From contig CABUDL010000004.1 in the NCBI GenBank assembly GCA_902490335.1, forward strand, positions 1 to 64,000: DNA of 64,000 nt. The letters are read 5' to 3'. Positions 45,009 through 53,222 of the stretch are shown here, in pieces. The position numbers were made by a program, and so were the translations under genes. The DNA comes from an uncultured Clostridium sp. GTDB taxonomy: Bacteria; Bacillota; Clostridia; Oscillospirales; Ruminococcaceae. Every line of letters begins with the position of its first letter. Position 1 is the first letter of the stretch. The notes under the pieces were generated by a model that made no database searches, was not told the origin of the DNA, and was given only the letters and a program-made list of their open reading frames with translations.

Positions 45009-45422
45009 TTATGCGATGCCCAGGTCCTCTTTCAGGCAAGCGATGGTTACCTGTGGGTCGGTGCCCGGACCAAATGCTCTGTCAAAGCCCATTGCTTTAT
45101 AACGTCTTTCGATTTCTTCTACCGGAACTTTACCTACAACCAGGTTGCCGCCTGCATACAGCAGGATTCCTTTTAAGCCTGCCTCGTCGCATTTTTCTCT
45201 CATGCCGGTGCAGTCGATCTCGCCCTGTCCATACAGAGAAGAAACACAGATGGCATCTGCGCCTACCTCGACAGCTGCTTTGATAAACTCATCCTGTGGT
45301 ACCAGTACGCCCAGGTTGGTAACGTCAAAGCCTGCGTCCAGAAATGCACGGTTGAGGATGGCGTTTCCGACTGCATGAACGTCCGCACCGATAACGCCGA
45401 TAACCAGTTTTTTCTTTTCCAT
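45009..45422 (-). CDS. glmS: Glutamate mutase sigma subunit (cobalamin-binding)
   Basis: A 137-residue Rossmann-like domain that binds the corrinoid in the base-off/His-on mode. The signature D14-x-H16-x-x-G19 in [12 protein letters not shown] is complete and at the same numbering as in clostridial GlmS, with SSLYGQG and YAGGNLVVG as the later cobalamin-tail contacts. ATG 45422 has AGAGGTG nine bases upstream. Confidence 0.96.
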   Translation of the reverse strand: MEKKKLVIGVIGADVHAVGNAILNRAFLDAGFDVTNLGVLVPQDEFIKAAVEVGADAICVSSLYGQGEIDCTGMREKCDEAGLKGILLYAGGNLVVGKVPVEEIERRYKAMGFDRAFGPGTDPQVTIACLKEDLGIA

Positions 45423-45466
45423 TTTTGTTTGCACCTCTTGTCAATATTTTCGGTCACTGCCCGCTG

Positions 45467-46024
45467 TTAGCGCAGCGATTCAAGATACTCTTTTGGACCT
45501 TTTTCGTACAGGTTGTTGCCTTCGCTGTCGATGATGACAAATGCCGGCAGGTCCTCGACCTCCAGACGTCTGAGTGCCTCTGCGCCCAGATCTTCGTATG
45601 CGATGACCTCAGCCTTTTTGATGCAGCGGGACAGCAAAGCGCCTGCGCCGCCGATTGCTCCAAAGTAAACTGCGCCATGTTTCTTCATCGCTTCGATTAC
45701 CTCAGGGCTTCTCTTGCCTTTACCGATCATACCGCGCTGACCCAGCTCGATCATGGTTGGGGAATAAGCGTCCATACGGTAGCTGGTGGTAGGACCTGCG
45801 GAACCAATCACCTGGTCGCCCTTTGCCGGAGCCGGACCTACATAATAGATAACGGCATCCTTTGGATCAAACGGCAGCTCCTTGCCCTGTGCTACCAGTT
45901 CGCAAAGACGTTTGTGAGCAGCGTCCCTTGCTGTGTAAATAACTCCCGAAATCAGTACACTATCTCCACATTTTAAGTCTTTTACCTGCTCCAAGGTAAG
46001 TGGAGTTGTTATTCTCTTTTCCAT
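45467..46024 (-). CDS. Mesaconase (class I fumarase-type hydro-lyase) beta subunit
   Basis: A 185-residue small subunit of a [4Fe-4S] hydro-lyase of the fumarase class I/tartrate dehydratase type. Family blocks: LKCGDSVLISGVIYTARDAAHKRL (in two parts), YYVGPAPAKGDQVIGSAGPTTSYRMD and MIGKGKRSPEVIEAMKKHGAVYF. In this operon it should hydrate mesaconate to (S)-citramalate, though fumarate may also be used. It follows its alpha subunit after 12 bases. Confidence 0.9.
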   Translation of the reverse strand: MEKRITTPLTLEQVKDLKCGDSVLISGVIYTARDAAHKRLCELVAQGKELPFDPKDAVIYYVGPAPAKGDQVIGSAGPTTSYRMDAYSPTMIELGQRGMIGKGKRSPEVIEAMKKHGAVYFGAIGGAGALLSRCIKKAEVIAYEDLGAEALRRLEVEDLPAFVIIDSEGNNLYEKGPKEYLESLR

Positions 46025-46036
46025 AACCTTCTCCTC

Positions 46037-46876
46037 TTATAACTCAACAGTTTTATGACGGGTAACATGGCAGTTGATGTTGACTGCGATTGGCAGACCT
46101 GCGATGTGGGTCGGCATCTTTTCGATGTTGACTGCCAGAGCGGTGGTCTTGCCGCCTACGCCCTGTGGACCGATGCCCAGAGCGTTGATCTTCTCCAGCA
46201 TCTCTTCTTCCAGCTGTGCATAGAACGGATCTGCATTGCGGACGTTGGTGTTTCTCATCAGCGCCTTCTTTGCCAGCAGCGCTGCTTTATCAAAGGTGCC
46301 GCCGATGCCTACGCCGACCACGATTGGCGGGCATGGGTTCGGACCTGCATCCTCAACGACCTTCATGATAAATGCCTTGACGCCTTCAAGCCCGTCAGAA
46401 GGTTTGAGCATTTTGATCTGGCTCATGTTCTCGCTGCCAAATCCCTTTGGAGCAACGGTCAGCTTAAAGCCGTCTCCAGGAACGATGTCATAGTAGATCA
46501 TGGCAGGGGTGTTGTCGGTGGTGTTGACCCTGTCCAGTGGATCGCGGACGACCGATTTACGCAGGCAGCCTTCTGTGTATCCCTGACGTACACCTTCGTT
46601 GACCGCTTCCTCCAGGTTGCCGTCGATGTGAACGTCCTGACCGATCTCCATGAATACACACGCCACGCCGGTATCCTGGCAAACCGGAACATAAGCCTTC
46701 TCTGCAATCAGGTAGTTCTCGTGAATGATTCCCAGGATGTTCTTTGCCAGATCCCATGGCTCAGCCTGTTCACATGCGTTGATCTTCTCCTTGATATCCT
46801 CAGGAAGATAGGAGTTTGCTTCCATGCAAAGACGTTTTACCTGTGCGGTAATGTCTTTGGCACTAATCTCTCTCAT
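46037..46876 (-). CDS. Mesaconase (class I fumarase-type hydro-lyase) alpha subunit
   Basis: A 279-residue large subunit carrying the catalytic [4Fe-4S] cluster. Cluster cysteines are expected in PVCQDTGVACVFMEI (about 64-78), GPNPCPPIVVGVGIGGTFD (about 183-201) and NINCHVTRHK (about 265-274). It is the first gene of the operon, and with the beta subunit converts mesaconate, the product of methylaspartate ammonia-lyase, to citramalate. GGGAGGGAAAAC precedes ATG 46876. Confidence 0.92.
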   Translation of the reverse strand: MREISAKDITAQVKRLCMEANSYLPEDIKEKINACEQAEPWDLAKNILGIIHENYLIAEKAYVPVCQDTGVACVFMEIGQDVHIDGNLEEAVNEGVRQGYTEGCLRKSVVRDPLDRVNTTDNTPAMIYYDIVPGDGFKLTVAPKGFGSENMSQIKMLKPSDGLEGVKAFIMKVVEDAGPNPCPPIVVGVGIGGTFDKAALLAKKALMRNTNVRNADPFYAQLEEEMLEKINALGIGPQGVGGKTTALAVNIEKMPTHIAGLPIAVNINCHVTRHKTVEL

Positions 46877-47430
46877 CGTGTTTTCCCTCCCGTTTGGTCT
46901 TTCAGTATTTACCGAAAAATGCAGCCTGTGTGACCACCGGCTGTTTTTTATTGATAAGCGCCTTACCGGCGCTGATATCCGACTGTTTTTTTAGGACAGA
47001 CAGAAGATGCCCCGCTCTAATTTATCACCATTGTCCCATCTTTGCAAGTTTTCTTTCAAAAAAGTTAATTTTGATTTTTTTCGTGCAATGTACAGAAACA
47101 ACAAAAAAAACTTCTTATTTTAATAACGATGACTAAAGTACAGCTGAACCTGCGAAAGTTCCTTGCAAAAATAGGGCAAACTGACAATAAAGTTCAATCT
47201 TTTTCGTGCGTTTTGATAAAGCCAAAAGGTTGCTATACGCAACCTTTCCCTCTTTAAATAAATATACCACAAATTTGCGCTATTTAAAAGGCTTTTCTGG
47301 GACTATTTTCCAAAAAATTATGCGCATTTCCTTCCCGTCATTCTTTGATGCTGTTAGAAAATCCATACCGGAACTGCCCGCTTTGCCCGCGATTTCCTGA
47401 ACAAAAAGATGCAAAAAATCCAGATGGAAG
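46877..47430. promoter_or_regulatory. 554-base leader/promoter region of the glutamate fermentation operon
   Basis: No gene is visible. On the minus strand a TTGCAA -35 (47042-47047), 17-base spacer and TAAATT -10 (47019-47024) could drive the operon with a leader of about 135 bases. The leader holds two hairpins: AGCGCC/GGCGCT (46957-46973) and CAGCC/GGCTG (about 46922-46943) followed by CATTTTTC, a possible attenuator. No cobalamin riboswitch consensus was recognised. Further upstream a hairpin AAAGGTTGC/GCAACCTTT lies at 47226-47248. Confidence 0.5.
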
Positions 47431-47448
47431 TCAATCCCCCATCTGGAT
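47411..47448 (-). terminator. Terminator overlapping the yitT-like gene end
   Basis: On the minus strand CCAGATGG (47439-47446) pairs with CCATCTGG (47420-47427), followed by ATTTTTTGC. The gene's stop codon lies in the loop, so the coding end and terminator overlap. Confidence 0.78.
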
Positions 47449-48309
47449 ATAACGAAAGCCTTCTCCGTGAACCTCATTTGATTCCAGCACCACCATAAAG
47501 GAAGCCGGGTCCACCGCCTTCACCGCCTGCTGCACCTGATACATCTGCTTGTCGCTGCACGCGCACATGACCACCTGTTTGTCCTCCTGCTTGTAACCGC
47601 CGGCAGCCTTGAGGATGGTTGTGCCTCGCTTACAGGTCGCATCAATGGTGTCGCAGACCAGCTTGCCATGCTCGGTGACAATCAGCGTCAGTTTGCCCGC
47701 GTTGGCACCGTACATTACCTTGTCGATAACCACCGAGAAGATGAAGCTGACAATCATGCCATAGATGATGCCGTCCACATCGCGGAACAAAAAGCCGCCT
47801 GCCAGCACGATGACCACGTCGGTGATAAATGCCAGCCTGCCCAGCGACAGATGCGGTCGCACCGCCTTGAGCGCCATGACCACAAAATCCGCACCGCCGG
47901 TGGAGGAATTCTGCATATAAATCAGACCGTATCCCAGACCCATCGTCACGCCGGTACACAGTGCCGCCAGCAGCCGGTCACCGTCGTATGCCGGCAGCAT
48001 CGGTCCGATGTAGTCGATAAAGATAGAAGAAATGATCATACAGCGAATTGAGCGCAGGAAAAATCCCTTGCCCAACAGCTTATAGCACAAAAAGGCAAGC
48101 GGAATATTCAGCAAAATGATGGTCGCACCGATGGGCATTCCCCACAACCGGTTAAAAATCAGCGCGATACCCGAAAATCCGGTCAACGGAAAGCCTGCAT
48201 TGACCGCAAAGCTGTCCAGCGCCACCGCCACCAAAAATCCGCCCAACGTTTCCATAAAGAAGGAGATCAGCCACCCCTTCCACCTTTCCTTGTCCAATGT
48301 CTGTTTCAT
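47431..48309 (-). CDS. YitT family membrane protein
   Basis: A 292-residue protein of the YitT/YvjA/YqfU family. Five hydrophobic segments (about 15-37, 50-72, 83-103, 113-135, 155-200) with the family blocks GGFLVAVALDSFAVNAGFPLTGFSG (in parts) and NSSTGGADFVVMALK (about 133-147) are followed by a DUF2179 cytoplasmic domain (about 215-290). Function is unknown. It lies upstream of, and on the same strand as, the glutamate operon, but its own terminator separates them. Confidence 0.88.
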   Translation of the reverse strand: MKQTLDKERWKGWLISFFMETLGGFLVAVALDSFAVNAGFPLTGFSGIALIFNRLWGMPIGATIILLNIPLAFLCYKLLGKGFFLRSIRCMIISSIFIDYIGPMLPAYDGDRLLAALCTGVTMGLGYGLIYMQNSSTGGADFVVMALKAVRPHLSLGRLAFITDVVIVLAGGFLFRDVDGIIYGMIVSFIFSVVIDKVMYGANAGKLTLIVTEHGKLVCDTIDATCKRGTTILKAAGGYKQEDKQVVMCACSDKQMYQVQQAVKAVDPASFMVVLESNEVHGEGFRYIQMGD

Positions 48310-48563
48310 TTTCTTTTTCCCTCCTGCATAAAATCATTCCCATTTCCCGCTCTGCAAAAAAGAGCATCCGCAGACCGCTCGATATGATCCGCAAATGCTC
48401 TTTTCTATTTTAGAATAACATACAATTTTTGCAAAGTCAAGCGTTGGATTTTTATTCTATTTTACTAAAAAATATTCGTTTTTCTCCCCTTGTCCACCCT
48501 TTCTGTTTTATGGTATACTGTGAAAAAACGCACCCTTACAAACCATAACAGGAGGAAGGTCTT

Positions 48564-49157
48564 ATGAAGCACATCCTTTGTTTATGCCTGAGCGTTCTAC
48601 TTTGCTGCCTGCTGTGTACCGGATGCAAACAGCAGCCGGACAACTTTGTTCAAAGCGCCCAGCTCAGTCAAAGCGAGCAGGAGCTGCTCCAGCTGCTGGA
48701 GATTGAGCAGCCGCAGCTGTTCGATTTTTCGGTCGAGGGCGCAAAAAGCCTTTCGCTCGAGCTGTTCACCCTTGAAAACGGCAGCTGGAAGCCCGTCGGC
48801 TCCTTCTCAGGAAATATCGACCAACCCTCCAGCACCGGTCGCATCCTCTGCCGGACCGACCCGGACACCCATCAAATCATCGGGCTGGCGGTGGAGAACC
48901 TTGGCTCCATCCAGCGCATCCAGCCACAGATAGAGTCGCTGCCCGCTGCCACCGGCTACGGACAAAGTGCCATCTCCGGGCGCACCGACATCACCCTGGA
49001 GCAGCCGGTCGCACTGTGCGTGCTCTACCTCAACTGGCAGCAGAAGGATTCCTACACCCACTACCTGCCCGACTATGCGCTGGAAAATCCGCAGGAAATC
49101 GAAAGCGATGCCGCACAGCTGGTCACCCTCACCTTTTCTGCGCAGCCGCTCGCCTGA
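48564..49157 (+). CDS. Hypothetical lipoprotein
   Basis: A 197-residue exported lipoprotein of unknown function. The signal sequence is unusually cysteine-rich (MKHILCLCLSVLLCCLLCTGC) with lipobox CTGC and Cys21 as the lipid site. The mature part is acidic and Gln/Ser-rich with no motif that I know. ATG 48564 follows GGAGGAAGG; a likely promoter is TTGTCC with TATACT at about 48513-48518. A sugar acetyltransferase gene follows 94 bases later with its own promoter. Confidence 0.75.
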   Translation: MKHILCLCLSVLLCCLLCTGCKQQPDNFVQSAQLSQSEQELLQLLEIEQPQLFDFSVEGAKSLSLELFTLENGSWKPVGSFSGNIDQPSSTGRILCRTDPDTHQIIGLAVENLGSIQRIQPQIESLPAATGYGQSAISGRTDITLEQPVALCVLYLNWQQKDSYTHYLPDYALENPQEIESDAAQLVTLTFSAQPLA

Positions 49158-49184
49158 TTTTTGTGTTGCACAAACTGCCAAATC

Positions 49185-49213
49185 TGGAAAAATCCGCTTA
49201 GATATGGTATAAT
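49185..49213 (+). promoter_or_regulatory. Promoter of the sugar acetyltransferase gene
   Basis: TATAAT (49208-49213) preceded by TGG gives an extended -10; the -35 TGGAAA (49185-49190) is weak, 17 bases upstream. Confidence 0.6.
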
Positions 49214-49251
49214 GCACAGGGTATCCCCAAACTGTATGCGAGGTGAAAACG

Positions 49252-49833
49252 ATGACCGAAAAACAACGATCCGATGCCGGTCTGCCCTACTTTCCGGGCG
49301 ATGAGGAACTGCGCGCGCTGCGTGCCCGCTGCAAGCAGCTGTGCTATGCCTTCAACGCAACCGAACACCAGCAGCGGGAGGAACGGATGAACCTGCTGCG
49401 GCAGCTGCTGGGCAGCACTGATGGACGATTTCTGATTGAGCCGAGCTTCTGGTGCGATTACGGCTACAACATCCACCTGGGCAAAAACTTTTATGCCAAC
49501 CACAACTGTGTCATCCTCGACTGCGCCAAGGTCACCTTCGGCGACCATGTGATGGTCGGTCCCAACTGCGGCTTTTACACCGCCTGCCATCCCATCGACC
49601 CGCAGCAGCGCCGCGAAGGCGTCGAGTTTGCCCGTCCCATCACCGTCGGAAATGATGTCTGGTTCGGCGGCGGCTGTACCGTTCTGCCGGGTGTGACCAT
49701 CGGGGACGGCTGTGTCATCGGCGCGGGCAGCGTGGTCACCCGCGACATCCCTGCAAACACCGTTGCCGCAGGCAATCCCTGTCGGGTGCTGCGCTCCATC
49801 TCGGAGGCGGACCGGATGGACTTGATGCGCTAG
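49252..49833 (+). CDS. Sugar O-acetyltransferase (maltose/galactoside acetyltransferase type)
   Basis: A 193-residue left-handed beta-helix acetyltransferase. The N-terminal helical part (about 1-55) leads into hexapeptide repeats from NIHLGKNFYANHNCVILD onward. The catalytic histidine is in FYTACHPIDPQQRREG (about 108-123), and the IGAGSVVTRDIPANTVAAGNPCRVLR end (about 160-185) is the acetyl-CoA binding region. ATG 49252 has GAGGTG seven bases upstream. Confidence 0.9.
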   Translation: MTEKQRSDAGLPYFPGDEELRALRARCKQLCYAFNATEHQQREERMNLLRQLLGSTDGRFLIEPSFWCDYGYNIHLGKNFYANHNCVILDCAKVTFGDHVMVGPNCGFYTACHPIDPQQRREGVEFARPITVGNDVWFGGGCTVLPGVTIGDGCVIGAGSVVTRDIPANTVAAGNPCRVLRSISEADRMDLMR

Positions 49834-49863
49834 CACCCACTTTAAATTTGAGGAGGATATGTT

Positions 49864-50387
49864 ATGAAACACAATACCAAAAAGCTGGTCCTGTCGGGTC
49901 TTTTCCTTGCGCTCGGACTGGTGCTCCCCTTCCTGACCGGTCAAATCCCCGAAATCGGCAATATGATTAGCCCGATGCACTTTCCCGTCCTGTTGTGCGG
50001 CTTCATCTGCGGCGCTCCCTACGGCGCTTTGGTGGGATTGATTCTGCCGCCGGTGCGCTTCCTGCTGTTCCAGATGCCTCCGCTGTACCGGTGGGTCTTG
50101 CCATGGCGTTCGAGATGGCAGCCTACGGTCTGGTCAGCGGATTGCTCTACTCCCGCGTCCAGCACAACATCAAAGGAATCTACCTCAGCCTGATTCCTGC
50201 CATGGTAGTCGGACGCATCGTCTGGGGAATCGCCCAGGTTGTCCTGATGGGACTTTCCGGCGGCAGCTTCACCTTCCAGGCGTTCATCGCAGGCGCACTC
50301 ATCAATGCAGTCCCTGCCATCGTTTTGCAGCTTATTCTGATTCCTCTCATCATTGCCGCCCTGCAAAAGGCAAAGATTCTCAAATAA
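49864..50387 (+). pseudogene. ECF-type transporter S component-like gene with a frameshift
   Basis: Two overlapping frames together make one small membrane protein. Frame 1 from ATG 49864 gives a start typical of ECF substrate-binding subunits (KKLVLSGLFLALGLVLPFLT, then PMHFPVLLCGFICGAPYGALVG). After LLFQMPPLY at 50086-50088 similarity moves to another frame (GLAMAFEMAAYGLVSGLLY onward to the end at 50387). Inserting one C in TAC-CGG at 50088-50089 would restore a protein of about 174 residues with five or six membrane segments. No slippery heptamer is evident, so this is a mutation or a sequence error. The vitamin substrate is unknown. Confidence 0.8.
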
Positions 50388-50411
50388 ACGCACCCTGCAT
50401 TCTGCAAGCAA

Positions 50412-50456
50412 ACCCTCTGCTTTCCCCGGTAAGTGGCGAAAGCAGAGGGTATTTTT
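50412..50456 (+). terminator. Terminator after the ECF-like gene
   Basis: ACCCTCTGCTTTC pairs with GAAAGCAGAGGGT, followed by ATTTTTC. Confidence 0.85.
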
Positions 50457-50522
50457 CTGGAAAATCGCAGATTTTATTAACTTATCGTATAAATTATGAT
50501 GTTTATTAACTAAAAGTAAATA

Positions 50523-50565
50523 TTAGCACTCGCCTATTGACAGTGCTAATATCGTGAGCTATACT
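50523..50565 (+). promoter_or_regulatory. CIRCE operator and promoter of hsp20
   Basis: TTAGCACTC (50523-50531), nine bases, CAGTGCTAA (50541-50549) is the CIRCE inverted repeat bound by HrcA, with one deviation (C for G) in the right arm. It overlaps TTGACA (50537-50542), which with TATACT (50560-50565) and a 17-base spacer is the promoter. HrcA binding would block the -35 box until heat stress. Confidence 0.9.
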
Positions 50566-50701
50566 AGATTCAGAACAAAAGAAAAAGACCTCCAGGCACG
50601 CAGGAGATTCCCGAAGGAGCCTCCCGCAGCAAACCGTTGAAAGCCTCTTCCTGATGTTCCAACGAACAAAACAAAATGGATTGAAAACGGAGGAATGATT
50701 T

Positions 50702-51148
50702 ATGTTACTGCCTAGCATCTTTGGTGAAAATTTGTTTGATGATATGATGAACTTCGATTTCGATAAGGAGTTCGAACGGATGAGCCGCCCGCTGTACGGC
50801 AAACATGCCCAGAATATGATGAAGACCGATGTCCGCGAAGGCGAAAAGAGCTACGAGCTGGACATCGACCTGCCGGGATTTTCCAAGGATGAAATCACCG
50901 TCCAGCTGGAAAACGGCTACCTGAGCATCAGCGCCGCAAAAGGTTTGGACAAGGACCAAGAGAACAAGGACGGCAAATATATCCGCCGCGAGCGCTATGC
51001 CGGCAGCATGAGCCGTACCTTCTATGTCGGCGACCAGCTGACCGAGCAGGATATTCAGGCAAAATTTGAAAACGGCATCCTGCAGCTGACCGTTCCAAAG
51101 AAGGAAGCCAAGCAGGTAGAAGGGCGCAAATACATCGCAATCGAGTAA
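50702..51148 (+). CDS. Hsp20/alpha-crystallin small heat shock protein
   Basis: A 148-residue holdase chaperone. The alpha-crystallin domain runs from about residue 40 to 135: MKTDVREGEKSYELDIDLPG, strands to YIRRERYAGSMSRTFYVGD, and the conserved FENGILQLTVPKKE (about 122-135). ATG 50702 follows GGAGG. The preceding CIRCE site shows HrcA control, less common for hsp20 than for groESL and dnaK. Confidence 0.95.
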   Translation: MLLPSIFGENLFDDMMNFDFDKEFERMSRPLYGKHAQNMMKTDVREGEKSYELDIDLPGFSKDEITVQLENGYLSISAAKGLDKDQENKDGKYIRRERYAGSMSRTFYVGDQLTEQDIQAKFENGILQLTVPKKEAKQVEGRKYIAIE

Positions 51149-51174
51149 ACTTTTCCCTCTTATCAACTATATGA

Positions 51175-51219
51175 ACAAGCCCAAGGGTCAAGGCGTTGCC
51201 TTGACCCTTGGGCTTGTTT
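51175..51219 (+). terminator. Terminator of hsp20
   Basis: ACAAGCCCAAGGGTCAAGGC pairs with GCCTTGACCCTTGGGCTTGT, a 20-bp stem with a three-base loop, then TTTC. Confidence 0.9.
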
Positions 51220-51277
51220 CTGCTATGCTAAATTCATAAGTATTCTACCGGCTGCAACAAACGGAGGGAAAAGGTCT

Positions 51278-51727
51278 ATGTTTCTTTTTTTCAATCATTT
51301 TGATACGATTTCCGGTCATCCTCTGACGTTAAAAATCATCGAGAAAAATCCCGGCGACCGGCAGGCAATTCCCTTTTATTATTACAACATCTTTTTAAGC
51401 GACTCTGACCAACCCATCGGGAAAATCAGTCTGCGGGTCGGTCACAACTTCCATTCTTACTACAACGGCAACATCGGCTATGAAATCGACCTGCCATACC
51501 GCGGGCATCACTATGCTGCCGCCGCCTGTCAAATGCTCTTCCCGCTGGCAAAAGCGCATGGGATGGAGTATCTGGACATCACCTGCGACGAGGACAATAT
51601 TGCCTCCTGCAAAACCCTCGAACACCTTGGTGCAGAATTGCTCGAAATCTGCACACCTCCTCAAAGCTATTGCTATTGGAAAGAAACCATCAAGCCGCAT
51701 CGCATCTATCGGTTAAAACTGCAATAA
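51278..51727 (+). CDS. GNAT N-acetyltransferase
   Basis: A 149-residue acetyltransferase, shorter than RimJ types. After NIGYEIDLPYRGHHYAAAACQMLFPLAKAHGM (about 65-96), which includes the cofactor loop, comes DEDNIASCKTLEHLGAELLE (about 104-123). The start ATG 51278 is about 13 bases after GGAGGGAAAAGG. It lies between two strong terminators. Substrate is unknown. Confidence 0.8.
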   Translation: MFLFFNHFDTISGHPLTLKIIEKNPGDRQAIPFYYYNIFLSDSDQPIGKISLRVGHNFHSYYNGNIGYEIDLPYRGHHYAAAACQMLFPLAKAHGMEYLDITCDEDNIASCKTLEHLGAELLEICTPPQSYCYWKETIKPHRIYRLKLQ

Positions 51728-51765
51728 AGAAAAGGACCTCGCCAAAACGAGGTCCTTTTCTTTAT
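51726..51765. terminator. Bidirectional terminator
   Basis: AAAGAAAAGGACCTCG pairs with CGAGGTCCTTTTCTTT around a six-base loop, shared by the convergent acetyltransferase and aldo/keto reductase genes. Confidence 0.9.
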
Positions 51766-51778
51766 TGTGAAAGTTTTC

Positions 51779-52936
51779 TTACTTTGCTGCCTCAGCGGCT
51801 TCCAGCTCCGCCTTTTTCTGTGTATACAGCTTGGCAATCATCTCCAGCTTATCTGGAATGGCAATCATCTGCGGACATTTTGTGGTACACGCCATGCAGC
51901 GGACACAATGCTCTGCACCGTTTCCATGCTCCACTACCTCTTCATAGTCCTGCACAAACGCCTTTTCCTTGCCAAAAATCTTGTACTGAGAGTAGATGGA
52001 GAAAATCTCCGGGATGTCCACACCCATCGGGCAGTCCATGCAGTACCGACAGCCGGTGCAGGGGATTTCATTGACCTTGCGAATCTCCTCGACTACCCGG
52101 TCGATAGCTGCCAGCTCCTGCTCATTCATCGGCTCGAAGTTGGTCATGGTGGCAACGTTGTCCTCCAGCTGCTGCAAATCGCTCATACCGCTGAGCACAA
52201 CAGCGACCTGCGGCAGCGATTCCACCCAGCGGATTGCCCAGCTGGCAATCGAGCGCTGTGGCTCCAGCTCCAAAAACGGTTTGGCACGCTCGCTGTCGAT
52301 GGTAGCCAGATAGCCGCCGCGCACCGGCTCCATGACCATAACCGGCAGGTTGCGTCTTTCCAGTTCACGGTATAGCTGCTCTGCACCCTGGTTGTGCCAG
52401 TCAAGGTAGTTGAGCTGAATCTGTACAAAATCCCAGGTATAATCATTCAAAATCTGGGTGAACACCTGATAGGTGTCATGGAAGGAAAAGCCCAGATGTT
52501 TGATCTTGCCCTCGCGCTTCATCTGCTGCAAAAATTCCACGCAGTGCAGGTCCTTTACCTTTTTATAGTGGTTGCGGTTGAGGCTGTGTACCAGATAGAA
52601 GTCGATATAATCGGTTTTTAAGGTTTTGAGCTGGTTGTAGAAGCGGGCTTTCATGTCCTCTTCGTCGCTGCACAGCCAGATGCTCATTTTATCTGCGATA
52701 AAATAGCTGTCCCTCGGATACGACTCAAACGCCTTGCCAAAGATTTTTTCCGATTCCCCTTTGTGGTAGACCATTGCGGTATCGAAATAGTTGATGCCCA
52801 TTTCGTACGCTTTTCTCAGCAGCTGGACTGCTGCATCCATGTCCACCTCATCGCCGTTTTTCGGAAAGCGCATTCCTCCGTAACCCAGACGGGAGATTTC
52901 CTTTCCCAAAGCAGGGATCATTCTGCGATCGATCAT
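51779..52936 (-). CDS. Aldo/keto reductase with C-terminal 4Fe-4S domain
   Basis: A 385-residue protein with an N-terminal AKR barrel (about 1-285) and a C-terminal ferredoxin-like domain. The catalytic tetrad is visible as Asp52 and Tyr57 in FDTAMVY, lysine in FIADKMSI and histidine in YLVHSL. The Fe-S ligands are CTGCRYCMDCP (about 294-304) and CVRCMACTTKCP (about 343-354). Such fusions are common in Clostridia and may link NADPH- or ferredoxin-dependent reduction; the substrate is not known. ATG 52936 follows GGAGAGG. Confidence 0.9.
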   Translation of the reverse strand: MIDRRMIPALGKEISRLGYGGMRFPKNGDEVDMDAAVQLLRKAYEMGINYFDTAMVYHKGESEKIFGKAFESYPRDSYFIADKMSIWLCSDEEDMKARFYNQLKTLKTDYIDFYLVHSLNRNHYKKVKDLHCVEFLQQMKREGKIKHLGFSFHDTYQVFTQILNDYTWDFVQIQLNYLDWHNQGAEQLYRELERRNLPVMVMEPVRGGYLATIDSERAKPFLELEPQRSIASWAIRWVESLPQVAVVLSGMSDLQQLEDNVATMTNFEPMNEQELAAIDRVVEEIRKVNEIPCTGCRYCMDCPMGVDIPEIFSIYSQYKIFGKEKAFVQDYEEVVEHGNGAEHCVRCMACTTKCPQMIAIPDKLEMIAKLYTQKKAELEAAEAAK

Positions 52937-53130
52937 TTTCTATCCTCTCCTTCTCATCGTCCGATTCCTGTCCGGCCGACAGGAACTTTGTATTTTTATA
53001 CTACCACAAAAATGTTTCGGTGTAAAACCCCCTCTGTCAAACTTTTAAAAGTTCTTCCGCGCGCTCGTGGGTGGAATGTAAACAAACCAAAAATTTATCC
53101 CCTCAGCAGAGCTCTTGCGCAGATAAACGA

Positions 53131-53159
53131 TTGACCTTTTATGACAGTTGGTTTAAAAT
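53131..53159 (+). promoter_or_regulatory. Promoter of rpe
   Basis: TTGACC (53131-53136), 17-base spacer, TAAAAT (53154-53159), about 64 bases before the rpe start. The remaining 170 bases back to the aldo/keto reductase hold no gene. Confidence 0.6.
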
Positions 53160-53222
53160 AAAATGGTATTCTTCTGCCCTTTGGCAGAGCAAATCTTACT
53201 TTTTGGAAAGGTCGTGCCCTTT

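Noticed and set aside
50080..50100. Programmed ribosomal frameshift in the ECF-like gene
   Set aside because: No slippery heptamer, stimulatory hairpin or Shine-Dalgarno-like signal is seen at the junction; a one-base deletion is simpler.
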